Source: JAQIBY01 sp046546095 (GTDB lineage: Bacteria; Bacteroidota; Bacteroidia; Bacteroidales; ML635J-15). Taken from it: 13,444 bases of DNA. Below are positions 1 to 7,834 of the stretch, in pieces. The DNA is taken from assembly GCA_046546095.1 (NCBI GenBank), contig JBKGYK010000077.1:1-13444 (forward strand). Direction: 5' to 3'. Under the pieces are notes generated by a model, which was not told where the DNA came from, made no database searches, and saw nothing but the letters and a program-made list of their open reading frames with translations. Numbering within the stretch: the stretch's first letter is position 1; the number at the start of each line of letters is the position of its first letter. A program made the position numbers and the translations under genes.

Positions 1-73
1 CAAAAAAATATAATGGACCCGGGGATTCTAAAAGTTGGTTAGGTATTTTCTGTTAGGTAATCTGGCTGGAACG

Positions 74-799
74 TTATATTTTACCAATCGGCATTATATA
101 CAAAGCCGTTTCATTATCTGCCATACCAACCACTTGCTTGACATTCTCATCATCAAAAGCTCCTATAGTTACGGTTCCGATATCAAATGCTGTTGACTGA
201 AGATAAACATTCTGGGCTGCGTGGCCGGCTTCCATGTGCACGTAGCGGATTCCCCTGTCTCCGTATTTTTGTGTTGTACGCTCATACACTGCAGAAATTA
301 CAAAGATTGCAGATGCTTTCTCTATGCACGACTGACCCAGAGCTGCAGAAGCAAGTTTTTCATTATACTCTCCGGTTTTGATTTTTTTTAGGCTGTGGCT
401 GTCAACAATGAATTCGTATACGCCGTTTTCGAGATTTTCCACATCTGTTGCAACAACATATATTTCCAAAGGATATAATGCTCCAGCTGAGGGAGATGTT
501 CTGAAGCCGTGCTGATCATCAGTAATGCCCTGTGCTGCCCATAATAATTGTGATATTTCAGAAAGTGATAATGCCTTATCCTTATATTCTCGCCTGGAAC
601 GCCGCTGTAACAACACCTTTTCCAATGATCTGTTACTCTGATAATCCGGCTCCGGTAATTCTACGATTTTATCACTCATACTCAAATGCACACTTCCTCC
701 CATTTCTTCCTTTTCAAGAGGCTGTCTTAAACCAAAGTGACCGATAAAACCGATTCCTGCTATGCTTGCTAACATAATAATGATAATTTTGGTTTTCAT
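74..799 (-). CDS. Exported SagB-type nitroreductase-family oxidoreductase
   Basis: This encodes a 241-residue protein of the FMN-dependent nitroreductase superfamily, SagB/ThcOx branch. Family members bind FMN as dimers, and the SagB branch includes the dehydrogenases that oxidise thiazoline/oxazoline rings in peptide natural products. Visible family features are the Arg-rich phosphate-binding segment RRSRREY (residues 66-72), the hallmark SPSAGALYPLEIYV (102-115) and the EAGHAAQNVYLQ segment (190-201). I chose the start at 799 because it opens a classic basic-plus-hydrophobic N-terminus (MKTKIIIIMLASIAGIGFIG), which predicts export or a membrane anchor, and an AGGAAG lies about 14 nt upstream. 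An in-frame ATG at 853 would add 18 residues and bury the signal. No YcaO or precursor-peptide gene is nearby, so a role in peptide modification is not supported; a stand-alone periplasmic reductase is likelier. The family call is solid, the substrate unknown. Confidence 0.88.
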   Translation of the reverse strand: MKTKIIIIMLASIAGIGFIGHFGLRQPLEKEEMGGSVHLSMSDKIVELPEPDYQSNRSLEKVLLQRRSRREYKDKALSLSEISQLLWAAQGITDDQHGFRTSPSAGALYPLEIYVVATDVENLENGVYEFIVDSHSLKKIKTGEYNEKLASAALGQSCIEKASAIFVISAVYERTTQKYGDRGIRYVHMEAGHAAQNVYLQSTAFDIGTVTIGAFDDENVKQVVGMADNETALYIMPIGKI

Positions 800-1291
800 A
801 ATATAATTATTTTCTTCCTGTATGCCTTTCTTTGTGATAAATACAAACGACACTACTTATTGTTTACAAATACTTAAATAGCTCATATCATCAACAACAG
901 TCATAGTTGGTAGTATCTGTCAGCAAAGTCTGAACGGCCTGCCAGCAATAATCACAAAAACAAACATCAAACTGTTAAGAAACACAATTTTAGAAAAATC
1001 CAATAAGCAAACAGACTATTGAACCCCGGCTTTTGAGTTTTGAACAATGAAATATGGAATTTATCAGGCTCCCTTAAGATAGGTTGGCAATCCAACATTC
1101 TGCGGAGACAAGTTTTGTATTTTGATTATTGTTATCTATTGATTGTATTCCTGCCATCATCCGTCAGTACAGGTCTGAATCTTCATGTACCTTTTATTTA
1201 TGATGTTTTGTTTCAGATACCCGATACCATTAACAAGCATTATAGGCTCTGCTAAAAAAGCAAGCAGTTGATGAAAAAAAGTAAGGAAACA
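800..1291. other. Gene-free stretch between nitroreductase and thiamine-binding protein genes
   Basis: This 492-nt stretch holds no coding sequence I can support. The only sizeable open frame (1040-1255, plus strand, 71 codons) has no recognisable motif and no signal of selection. The upstream region of the nitroreductase must lie in the left part, but I found no good TAnnTTTG match there. A short inverted repeat (CTGCT/AGCAG, about 1253-1267) sits downstream of the thiamine-binding gene, but its run of T lies in the loop rather than after the stem, so I do not call it a terminator. Confidence 0.5.
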
Positions 1292-1585
1292 TTATTCGTA
1301 TTTTTTCATTTTATCATCAATGCTGACCCGGCCTCCGGCTGAAGACTGTATTTTGATATAGCACATAAGTTGTTCTGCACCTGCTCTGTAGCAAGCCTCC
1401 TGCACTTCTCCGGCCAGTTTCATAGCATCCTGATATGGCGCTTCAATCACCGTTTCAAAGGGACAGACCTTATACGGGAACCCGGAATTTTTTATGATAC
1501 TTATGGCTTCATCCACCATATCATAAGGGTGTTTGCCACCGCCGGATGGCAACACCTGTATTGCAATATTGACTGTTTTATTCAT
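1292..1585 (-). CDS. Thiamine-binding protein (YkoF/MTH1187 family)
   Basis: This is a 97-residue protein matching the small Thiamine_BP family (MTH1187/YkoF, formerly DUF77) over its whole length. Family members are ferredoxin-like alpha/beta proteins that assemble as tetramers and bind thiamine or related pyrimidines in the cytoplasm. Recognisable parts are the first strand VNIAIQVLP (4-12), the helix VDEAISIIKNSGFPYKVCPF with the conserved Gly/Tyr turn, ETVIEAP and the helix-plus-strand EVQEACYRAGAEQLMCYIKI. The start is ambiguous: a run of ATG codons at 1600, 1597, 1594, 1588 and 1585 arises from the (GAT)n tail of the upstream gene. I chose the innermost, which starts directly before the first strand and gives the normal family length. 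It overlaps the upstream gene by 8 nt and is probably translationally coupled to it. No thiamine biosynthesis gene is near, so the ligand is inferred from the family. Confidence 0.85.
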   Translation of the reverse strand: MNKTVNIAIQVLPSGGGKHPYDMVDEAISIIKNSGFPYKVCPFETVIEAPYQDAMKLAGEVQEACYRAGAEQLMCYIKIQSSAGGRVSIDDKMKKYE

Positions 1586-2405
1586 CATCGTCATCATCAT
1601 CCAAAGGGTTTACATCATTGTCAAAATCATTTGTAATGTCATTCTTATCAAGCCCATCAAGTGCTTTTTGCATTTCACTATCAATAAACTGGTCTATTTC
1701 CTCAACACTCAGCTTTTTTACGTTGGTTACCAGGAAATTATCGCTTAGAATATTACCAAACTGATTGATTTCACTGATCACTTTTTTAAACATCGTTGTA
1801 ATGTTTGTTTTGATTGGAATCAGGCAGCTAAACATGAAATATGCTTTTTGAAATTCATTTTCTTCAAGTTCGGCATCTTCTTTTTCAAACTGATAGCTGA
1901 GTTCTTTCTTTATCAGGTTTTTCTGACTTTCACTAAAAGCAGAATCCAATTCACCATGTAAAAACACAACAAAATATCTGAGTTTATTTTCTTTACCACC
2001 CATGCCGGATGAAATAAACACTTTTTCTTCATCTGAAAAAGCAGACTCCATGAGCATCAGACTTTCCTGATATGCCAGATATGCCCAGTCGGCAAGCTCT
2101 TCATCAGGATTTTCCAGCCAGGCCTCAATCATACGAAAAGCTTTGACATCTTCCAGTGATGCTAGCTGGCTGAGAAGGCGTTTTTTTTCCTCAGTATCTG
2201 TATCGGGATCGTTCAATTTTTCACGGGCTTCACTCAACACAGTTTCTGCATCCGGCAAATTTTCCTTTATGTCTTTGGCTGCATCGAAATACTTCATTTG
2301 CACATCAATATCCACCTGCTTTTCCATCACACGAAAGTTATCGCGCTTTTCCTTCAGCAGTTGTTGCAGTTTTTCGTATGCATTATTTCCTTCTAATTCG
2401 TTCAT
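1578..2405 (-). CDS. Uncharacterised acidic helical protein
   Basis: I do not recognise this 275-residue protein. It has no signal peptide or membrane segment, so it should be cytoplasmic. It looks almost wholly alpha-helical, with heptad-like charged stretches near the N-terminus (about residues 5-90, e.g. KLQQLLKEKRDNF). A middle part (about 85-120, SLEDVKAFRMIEAWLENPDEELADWAY) resembles a HEAT-type helical repeat pair. The C-terminus is a very acidic tail, ending in seven Asp and one Glu after VNPL. The frame is clearly used: a long open frame whose stop overlaps the start of the thiamine-binding gene by 8 nt, the two probably being one transcript. An acidic tail of this kind can keep a protein soluble or bind basic partners, but that is a guess. 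It begins 87 nt after the FKBP gene, so it may share the upstream transcript or have its own promoter. Confidence 0.75.
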   Translation of the reverse strand: MNELEGNNAYEKLQQLLKEKRDNFRVMEKQVDIDVQMKYFDAAKDIKENLPDAETVLSEAREKLNDPDTDTEEKKRLLSQLASLEDVKAFRMIEAWLENPDEELADWAYLAYQESLMLMESAFSDEEKVFISSGMGGKENKLRYFVVFLHGELDSAFSESQKNLIKKELSYQFEKEDAELEENEFQKAYFMFSCLIPIKTNITTMFKKVISEINQFGNILSDNFLVTNVKKLSVEEIDQFIDSEMQKALDGLDKNDITNDFDNDVNPLDDDDDDE

Positions 2406-2452
2406 GTAAAATATCCCTTAGATATAACAGCATTGTAGTATCACAACACTTC

Positions 2453-2470
2453 AAAACGGAAAACGTTCCG
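2453..2470 (-). terminator. Weak possible terminator after the FKBP gene
   Basis: On the minus strand a 5-bp stem CGGAA/TTCCG with a CGTT loop is followed at once by TTTTG. It lies 22 nt past the stop of the FKBP gene. The stem is short and the T tract only four bases, so it may allow read-through into the next gene. Confidence 0.25.
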
Positions 2471-2492
2471 GCAAAAGCCATGAGTTTTTCAA

Positions 2493-2954
2493 CTATTTTT
2501 CTTCGGCATCCTTAACATCAATCACCCTGCCTTTAAAATAGAGGGTTTCGCCAGCCAGGGGATGATTAAAATCAATTACTATCCGTTCATCATCCATTTC
2601 GGTTATAAAACCGTCATAATGATTTCCTTCATCATCTTCCATGGGAAAATAGGCACCCAGTTCAAAATCGCCTTCATCCTCTCCCACAAGTTCCTGAAAC
2701 TCGTCCTCTGTGAATTCCACCAACGCTTCCGGGTCATATTCCCCAAAAGCTTCTTTGGCCGGGATTTCGAAAGAGAAGCTATCTCCTTTTTCCTTTCCCT
2801 CCAGTCGGGATTCAAAAATGTCAAGCATCTGGTCTGTACCGAACACGAAAGCCTCCGGTTCATCTTCTCTGGTTTGCTCAACAAGCTCTCCGTCAAAGGA
2901 TTCAAGCCTCAGTTCGTATTGTACTTTAATAAATTTACCCTTGGTAATCTTCAT
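2493..2954 (-). CDS. SlyD-like FKBP-type peptidyl-prolyl cis-trans isomerase
   Basis: This encodes a 153-residue FKBP of the SlyD type, which catalyses cis-trans isomerisation at proline bonds and acts as a folding helper. The sequence shows the FKBP strand KFIKVQYELRLESFDGELVE (7-26), the GTDQMLDIFESRLEGKEKGD segment with the typical Gly-x-x-x-hydrophobic active-site pattern, AFGEYDPE, and the closing strands around FNHPLAGETLYFKGRVIDV (about residues 128-146). The stretch between these (about 80-128) is the insert-in-flap domain that marks SlyD relatives. The His/Cys-rich metal-binding tail of enterobacterial SlyD is absent, so nickel handling is unlikely. There is no signal peptide from the start at 2954. 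A longer frame to 3032 exists but lies inside the antiporter gene and adds unrelated residues. The 20-nt overlap with the antiporter gene implies coupled translation. The protein is strongly acidic. Confidence 0.92.
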   Translation of the reverse strand: MKITKGKFIKVQYELRLESFDGELVEQTREDEPEAFVFGTDQMLDIFESRLEGKEKGDSFSFEIPAKEAFGEYDPEALVEFTEDEFQELVGEDEGDFELGAYFPMEDDEGNHYDGFITEMDDERIVIDFNHPLAGETLYFKGRVIDVKDAEEK

Positions 2955-4224
2955 GATCAAAATCTTTTTTATCAGTTGTATTGTTATTACTCTTATCATT
3001 AATACCCAACGGCACAAAGTCAATGGACTCATCCGTTTCCGGGCTAATCTTTTTTTTGCTGAATCGAATTAGTGTCCACGCCATCAGAATATTGGATACA
3101 ATAATCACAAAGAGGAGTATTCCCTGATTAAAATCCTGAGCACTGAATTCTTTCGGAATGGCATAAAACAACAGGACAGTAATCAGGCCTCGTGGCGCAA
3201 GGAAAAGCTGGGGATTTGTATTGTTACCGCAAAAAAGTTTCAGCATCAGAAAGCGGATTCCATAAATAATTGCCAGCACACTTACCGAAATCAGCAAGAC
3301 CTGATAATTAAAGATGCTTGCCACAGTTATGGTAATACCAAAAATGACAAAGAAAAAAGTTCTTAGCACAAAGGATGATTCGATGGTAATCAGCCTGAAA
3401 TTTGTCAGAATATTCAGGACTTCTTTATCCTTGAGATATTTAGCCAGTTTGCCACGGAAAAAAATATGCCGGTTATTTAACACCAGGCCAAATACCAGAA
3501 TAATCAGGAGTGATGACAGGTGAAACTGTTTTGCAACCGCATACAGCAGCACCAGAATGGCAGCAAGCAGAAAGAGTTTGGTTTGAGATTTAATATTCTG
3601 AAACAACAATATGAGACCATAGGATGCCACAACAGAGATAATAACGGTTATAAAAATATTGAAAAACCCGCCGAACCACATTCCTTTAGCTGTGGAGGCA
3701 TGGGTTCCTCCAAGGATGAAATAAAATACCATAATCCCCAAAATATCGGAAAACGTACTTTCATAAATCATAAATTCCCTTTTGTCAGCCTGCAGATTGG
3801 ATACACTGGGAATAACAATTGCAGAACTCATCACCGCAAGAGGCACAGCATAGAGCATGCCGCTCGTAAGATCAAGGTGCAGAATAAGCATGAGCAGGTA
3901 GGTAATGGCTGCCCCGGAAATCAGCAGAGAGAATAAAGCCACAGAAAATGATTTCCATATCAGCGGCCATTTTTCTTTGGTGAGTTCCAGGTCAAGGGCA
4001 GCTTCCAGTACAATCATTATCAATCCAACAATGCCAAGCACCTCCAGATAAGGCAGCCAGTTGATTCCGCCCATGCCTGCCAGATTCATTCCCTGTTTAA
4101 TGAGTATGCCAAATGTAATAAGCATCAAAACACTGGGAACGTTGGTTTTTTTCGCTATCAGATTGAAAAAGTAGGAAACGATAATAACCAAAGAAGCTAC
4201 GATGACAATATAATAAGGATTCAT
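2935..4224 (-). CDS. Cation:proton antiporter (Na+/H+ exchanger family)
   Basis: This is a 429-residue inner-membrane protein of the CPA superfamily (Na_H_Exchanger fold), expected to swap H+ for Na+ or K+ and so serve pH or salt balance. About eleven or twelve hydrophobic segments span residues 5-390, followed by a hydrophilic, Asn/Asp-rich cytoplasmic tail (391-429). The ion-binding core is visible: the unwound TM4-type segment MSSAIVIPSV (132-141) and the TM5-type segment YESTFSDILG (154-163), with Asp160 in the place of the essential aspartate. The residue before it is Ser, where electroneutral CPA1 proteins usually have Asn and CPA2 proteins Asp. APRGLITVLLFYAIP (343-357) resembles the conserved RG-containing TM11 segment. 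It starts 12 nt after the outer-membrane protein gene and ends overlapping the FKBP gene. No TrkA regulatory domain is present. Ion choice cannot be read from the sequence. Confidence 0.9.
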   Translation of the reverse strand: MNPYYIVIVASLVIIVSYFFNLIAKKTNVPSVLMLITFGILIKQGMNLAGMGGINWLPYLEVLGIVGLIMIVLEAALDLELTKEKWPLIWKSFSVALFSLLISGAAITYLLMLILHLDLTSGMLYAVPLAVMSSAIVIPSVSNLQADKREFMIYESTFSDILGIMVFYFILGGTHASTAKGMWFGGFFNIFITVIISVVASYGLILLFQNIKSQTKLFLLAAILVLLYAVAKQFHLSSLLIILVFGLVLNNRHIFFRGKLAKYLKDKEVLNILTNFRLITIESSFVLRTFFFVIFGITITVASIFNYQVLLISVSVLAIIYGIRFLMLKLFCGNNTNPQLFLAPRGLITVLLFYAIPKEFSAQDFNQGILLFVIIVSNILMAWTLIRFSKKKISPETDESIDFVPLGINDKSNNNTTDKKDFDHEDYQG

Positions 4225-4236
4225 TTGCGGTTTCTT

Positions 4237-4809
4237 TTAAAACATTAAACTGACACTAATTACGGGATTATTTGTCGGTGAATACAACTTTTCATTAAAA
4301 TTATACATAAAAAGTATCAGGGCATAACTTCTGATACCTGCAGGAATTTTCAATCCAAGTCCGGCCATGGGTTGCATCAGCCAGAAACGCTCATCCCTCT
4401 GGCTTGTCCAGTCCATTTCAGGAGCCATATTGATCAGATTTACTTCAGCATGTATCAACAACGAACCTCCACCTGCTCCCAATGGTAAGATATCACTAAA
4501 ATCCTTAATCAGGGCAAAATTGGAAAAAGCTGAGAACCCGTACATGTTTGTGCTGAACTGATAATAGTTGTTTTTGTAGTACAGGTAATTTCCGCCAAGT
4601 CCTGCAAACCATCTGGGATGTATCATGTAGCTCACCCTGGGAGAGATATCCACCATGGTAATATTTCCAAAAGACAGCCCCAGCCCTCCCCCGTAGTGAA
4701 GGCGTTCCTGCAGGCCGGGTTTATCATCATCATCCTCCAGCTGGTATTGTGCAACACTCAAATGACATGCTGCAACACCAATGGCTATGATGAGTAAAAA
4801 TTTCTTCAT
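4237..4809 (-). CDS. Predicted small outer-membrane beta-barrel protein
   Basis: This is a 190-residue exported protein of unknown function. An N-terminal signal (MKKFLLIIAIGVAACHLSVA, cleavage probably before Gln21) is followed by a short acidic linker with four Asp, then alternating polar/aromatic strands such as GGGLGLSFGNITMVDISPRV, WFAGLGGNYLYYKNNYYQF and YALILFMYNFN. It ends in Phe (VISVSLMF), the usual end of proteins inserted by the BAM machinery. The length fits an 8-strand barrel. Note that VAAC (12-15) also matches a lipobox, so lipidation cannot be excluded, though the barrel pattern and C-terminal Phe argue for an integral protein. Its ATG overlaps the TGA of the GH3 gene by 4 nt, a strong sign of translational coupling. 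Any link to cell-wall turnover rests on this context alone. Confidence 0.75.
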   Translation of the reverse strand: MKKFLLIIAIGVAACHLSVAQYQLEDDDDKPGLQERLHYGGGLGLSFGNITMVDISPRVSYMIHPRWFAGLGGNYLYYKNNYYQFSTNMYGFSAFSNFALIKDFSDILPLGAGGGSLLIHAEVNLINMAPEMDWTSQRDERFWLMQPMAGLGLKIPAGIRSYALILFMYNFNEKLYSPTNNPVISVSLMF

Positions 4810-7778
4810 TCCTCCTCCATTATTGCACGATAAAAAACGTCCTGCACATTGGTTCTGGTATCCAGTTTGAGCAATTTTTTATTGTCCATATCGGGATATA
4901 CCCGGTTTGATAAAAATACATAGAGAATATCAGTTTTGGGATCGACCCAGGCAAGGATTCCTGTAAAACCGGCATGCCCAAAGCTTTCCGGAGAAGCACT
5001 CACACAGGAAGGTCCATCCTCCGGATCGTCCAGAGAAGGTTTGTCAAATCCAAGGCCACGCCGGTTTTCGCTTGGGTTCTGTAAAGGTCTTGTAAAAAGC
5101 TCAACGGTTTCCGGATGAATGAATTGTTCCCCGCCATAACTGCCTTTATTCAGCAACATCTGCATCATCTTTGCCAGATCCCCGGCATTGGAAAATACTC
5201 CGGCATGACCTGACACACCGCCCAGCATGGCAGCTCCCTGATCGTGCACATATCCACGCAATATCTGTTTACGAAAAATTCGGTCATTCTCTGTAGGTAC
5301 AATTCCCGAAGCAGGAAACTTTCTAAGTGGATTATAACCCATGGTAGTAGCTCCCAAAGGTTGGTAGAACACAGAATCCACCCACTTATCCAGAGGGTAA
5401 CCGGTTTCTTCTTCAATAAACTCCCTGATCAAATAAAAACCCAGGTCTGAGTATTTATAGGCTTTCCTGCTGCGGAGTTCAGATTCAAGAATATCCTGCA
5501 GGATGCTATCCCGTATACTGTGAATGGCATACATATGATCTGCAACCTGATGATCGGTTTTTTCCGAATAACTGTCAGCATAAAAATCAGGGTAACTACC
5601 GGGCTCAATGGTGGGTACATAAAAGGGTATCCATGGTTTTAGTCTGGCCTGATGGGTTAGGATGTCCTTAAACATCAATGATCCTTTATTGCTTCCGTCA
5701 AGCCAGGTAAGATGGTCACCAAGCCTGTCATTCAGACGAAGTGCTGCCCTGTCGTACAAGTGCATCATGGAAACAGTACTGGCAACAATTTTGGTAACTG
5801 AGGCAAGATCATATATATCATCAGGTCTGACAATATGCTTTTTCTGATAGGTATGATGACCATAACATTTATGGAAAAAAACCTTTCCTTTCCGGGCAGC
5901 AAGTATTTGTGCCCCCGGAGTGGCTCGTTCATTAATGGCTTCCTGAACAAGAGAGTCCACTTTTGTAAACATGGCCGAATTTATGCCTACCTGTTCAGGA
6001 ACTGAAGTATATCCAAGTCTGACTTTTTCTGTTATTATACCCGTTCCGGCAGGGTAATTTTCGTTGATGCCGACCGGCAACTTTCCCTGATATGCCAGTC
6101 CGCCGAAAATCATCTGCGCCGAAACATCCTGTGTCATTTCTCTGTCATTGTATGCCACTACCAGGCCTGCAAGATCATCAATACCCTGAAAATCACCCAG
6201 GGCATATGGATTCCCGAATAAGGTAAATACTACATTGGTACGTTTACTCAAACGTGTAATCACATTCTTTTCTTCCGTATCAAAACCGAAATTTCCTGTG
6301 GGCAAACGATGTGTTGCCGTAAGTGATACAAAAACAATGTCTTTTTCAGCAAGTTCATCGATCAGCCCCTGCTTACCAAAATTTTTGACATCACGCTGGT
6401 AAACATATGCGGGAATATGGGCATAATCTTTCAATCTAATCTGAAAACTGTTTACCAGCTCAGAGCCCAGATCAAGTGATGCCATTTCTTTTCCTGACAG
6501 ATTTTTTACCGGAAGCAGACTGTCTTTCATATCCACCAGTGTAATGGCATGTTCAACAATATTCCGCTGTACAGCTTTAGCCCGGGGAGACATCAAAGAC
6601 TTGTATATTTCCTCCTGCTGCTCACCTGTGCTATCCTTTTTCAGTCCCATCCAGCTTTTGGCAGCAAGGATTTTTTTCACCCGTGTATTAATTTCCTCTT
6701 CAGAAATACTACCATCATTTATTGCTGCTTTGATGCTCTCAACCGCCCGGGGCACATCCTGGGGGAAAAGTAACACGTCATTACCGGCTTTACATGCCAG
6801 TACTTCTGTTTCACCGGGTTCGTAGTGGTCGGTAACGGCGTGCATGTTAAGCGCATCGGTAAACACCAGCCCGTCAAAACCCATATCCTTGATCAATAGT
6901 TCATTGACGATCTGAGGGGATAATGTAGATGCCCTGTCCTGTACCGGATCCAGCTCAGGAACAAAAAGGTGAGCTACCATCACACCACCAATACCGGCGT
7001 TGATAAGTTTTCTGAATGGATAAAGTTCTATGGAATCAAGCCTGTGTATGTCATGTGGAATAATTGGCAGTGCTTTATGTGAATCTTTATCAGTATCACC
7101 GTGTCCCGGGAAATGCTTGGCAACTGCAAGGACGTGATTATCCTGCATCCCACGTGAGAAATAATAAGCTTTTCTAAAAACCTCTTCCCTGTCTTCGCCG
7201 TAGGAGCGGCTGTTTATTACTGGATTTTCAGGATTTACATTGACATCCACAACAGGAGCAAAATTGATGTGTACACCTAGGCTTTTCAACTGCCGGGCAT
7301 ATTCAGCACCAGCCTCATAAAGCAATTGATTATCACGTATAGCACCCAGCATCATTTGCCGGGGATAAAATACAGTTGTATCAAGCCTCATGGAAGGCCC
7401 CCACTCAGCATCCATAGCAATCATCAGTGGCGTTTCTGCTGCATTCTGATAACGTTCCAGCAGTTGCAACTGACGTTTAGGCCCGCCCTGCATAAATATT
7501 AAACCACCGATATGATGCTCCTTCACCAATGATTCTATATAATCTTCATGTTGCTTATCCTTATTGGAGTAAGCTGCTACCATAAAAAGCTGTCCGATTT
7601 TTTCATCCAGGCTCATCCGATTTACCACTGAATCCATCCTGACAGTATCTGTCAACACAAAAGGCGGAGCCTCAGCTTCAAATTCAGCCGTCATCTTCTC
7701 TCTACTTTCTGTCTGGTTATTTACCTGCCCCGGAATGAAGGAGCAAAGAACAGCCAGTGCCAAACCTATATGTGCCAT
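4806..7778 (-). CDS. GH3 beta-N-acetylhexosaminidase fused to a beta-lactamase-family serine hydrolase
   Basis: This is a 990-residue two-enzyme protein. Residues about 45-380 are a GH3 barrel of the NagZ type, with the KHFPGHGDTDKDSH motif (221-234) carrying the His/Asp catalytic dyad on a flexible loop, and Asp308 in GLVFTDALNMHA as the nucleophile. Residues about 400-590 match the C-terminal alpha/beta sandwich of larger GH3 enzymes. Residues about 600-985 are a class C beta-lactamase/esterase-like domain with S660-V-T-K663, Y776-S-D778 and H935-A-G937 in place of KTG, so all three active-site motifs are present. Known relatives split beta-linked N-acetylglucosamine from wall fragments; the second domain may be a peptidase or esterase. 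The N-terminus (MAHIGLALAVLCSFIPG) is a short hydrophobic export signal. An in-frame TAA two codons upstream rules out a longer start. This gene heads the operon, and the substrate is inferred to be peptidoglycan or its fragments. Confidence 0.93.
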   Translation of the reverse strand: MAHIGLALAVLCSFIPGQVNNQTESREKMTAEFEAEAPPFVLTDTVRMDSVVNRMSLDEKIGQLFMVAAYSNKDKQHEDYIESLVKEHHIGGLIFMQGGPKRQLQLLERYQNAAETPLMIAMDAEWGPSMRLDTTVFYPRQMMLGAIRDNQLLYEAGAEYARQLKSLGVHINFAPVVDVNVNPENPVINSRSYGEDREEVFRKAYYFSRGMQDNHVLAVAKHFPGHGDTDKDSHKALPIIPHDIHRLDSIELYPFRKLINAGIGGVMVAHLFVPELDPVQDRASTLSPQIVNELLIKDMGFDGLVFTDALNMHAVTDHYEPGETEVLACKAGNDVLLFPQDVPRAVESIKAAINDGSISEEEINTRVKKILAAKSWMGLKKDSTGEQQEEIYKSLMSPRAKAVQRNIVEHAITLVDMKDSLLPVKNLSGKEMASLDLGSELVNSFQIRLKDYAHIPAYVYQRDVKNFGKQGLIDELAEKDIVFVSLTATHRLPTGNFGFDTEEKNVITRLSKRTNVVFTLFGNPYALGDFQGIDDLAGLVVAYNDREMTQDVSAQMIFGGLAYQGKLPVGINENYPAGTGIITEKVRLGYTSVPEQVGINSAMFTKVDSLVQEAINERATPGAQILAARKGKVFFHKCYGHHTYQKKHIVRPDDIYDLASVTKIVASTVSMMHLYDRAALRLNDRLGDHLTWLDGSNKGSLMFKDILTHQARLKPWIPFYVPTIEPGSYPDFYADSYSEKTDHQVADHMYAIHSIRDSILQDILESELRSRKAYKYSDLGFYLIREFIEEETGYPLDKWVDSVFYQPLGATTMGYNPLRKFPASGIVPTENDRIFRKQILRGYVHDQGAAMLGGVSGHAGVFSNAGDLAKMMQMLLNKGSYGGEQFIHPETVELFTRPLQNPSENRRGLGFDKPSLDDPEDGPSCVSASPESFGHAGFTGILAWVDPKTDILYVFLSNRVYPDMDNKKLLKLDTRTNVQDVFYRAIMEEE

Positions 7779-7804
7779 ATTTTATAAACCATTTCAACGC
7801 CAAA

Positions 7805-7834
7805 CAAATATACATAATGCTTTGTTCCGGCAAA
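7805..7834 (-). promoter_or_regulatory. Promoter candidate for the GH3-led operon
   Basis: On the minus strand TATATTTG (7805-7812) matches the Bacteroidota -7 consensus TAnnTTTG exactly, and TTTG (7831-7834) lies 18 nt upstream, close to the usual 19-20. The start of transcription would be near 7798, giving a leader of about 20 nt before the ATG at 7778. No Shine-Dalgarno site is seen, and the leader is A/T-rich, as is common in this phylum. Confidence 0.6.

Noticed and set aside
1..73. Possible terminator after the nitroreductase gene (T-run near the window edge)
   Set aside because: Only the CCCGGG palindrome precedes the T-run; no stable stem with a loop is visible, and the edge of the window cuts the context.
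1040..1255. 71-codon plus-strand open frame
   Set aside because: No motif, no neighbour relation and no start signal; probably chance in AT-rich spacer DNA.
3520..3936. 138-codon plus-strand open frame opposite the antiporter
   Set aside because: It is a shadow of the antiporter gene; its low-complexity polar composition mirrors hydrophobic codons on the other strand.
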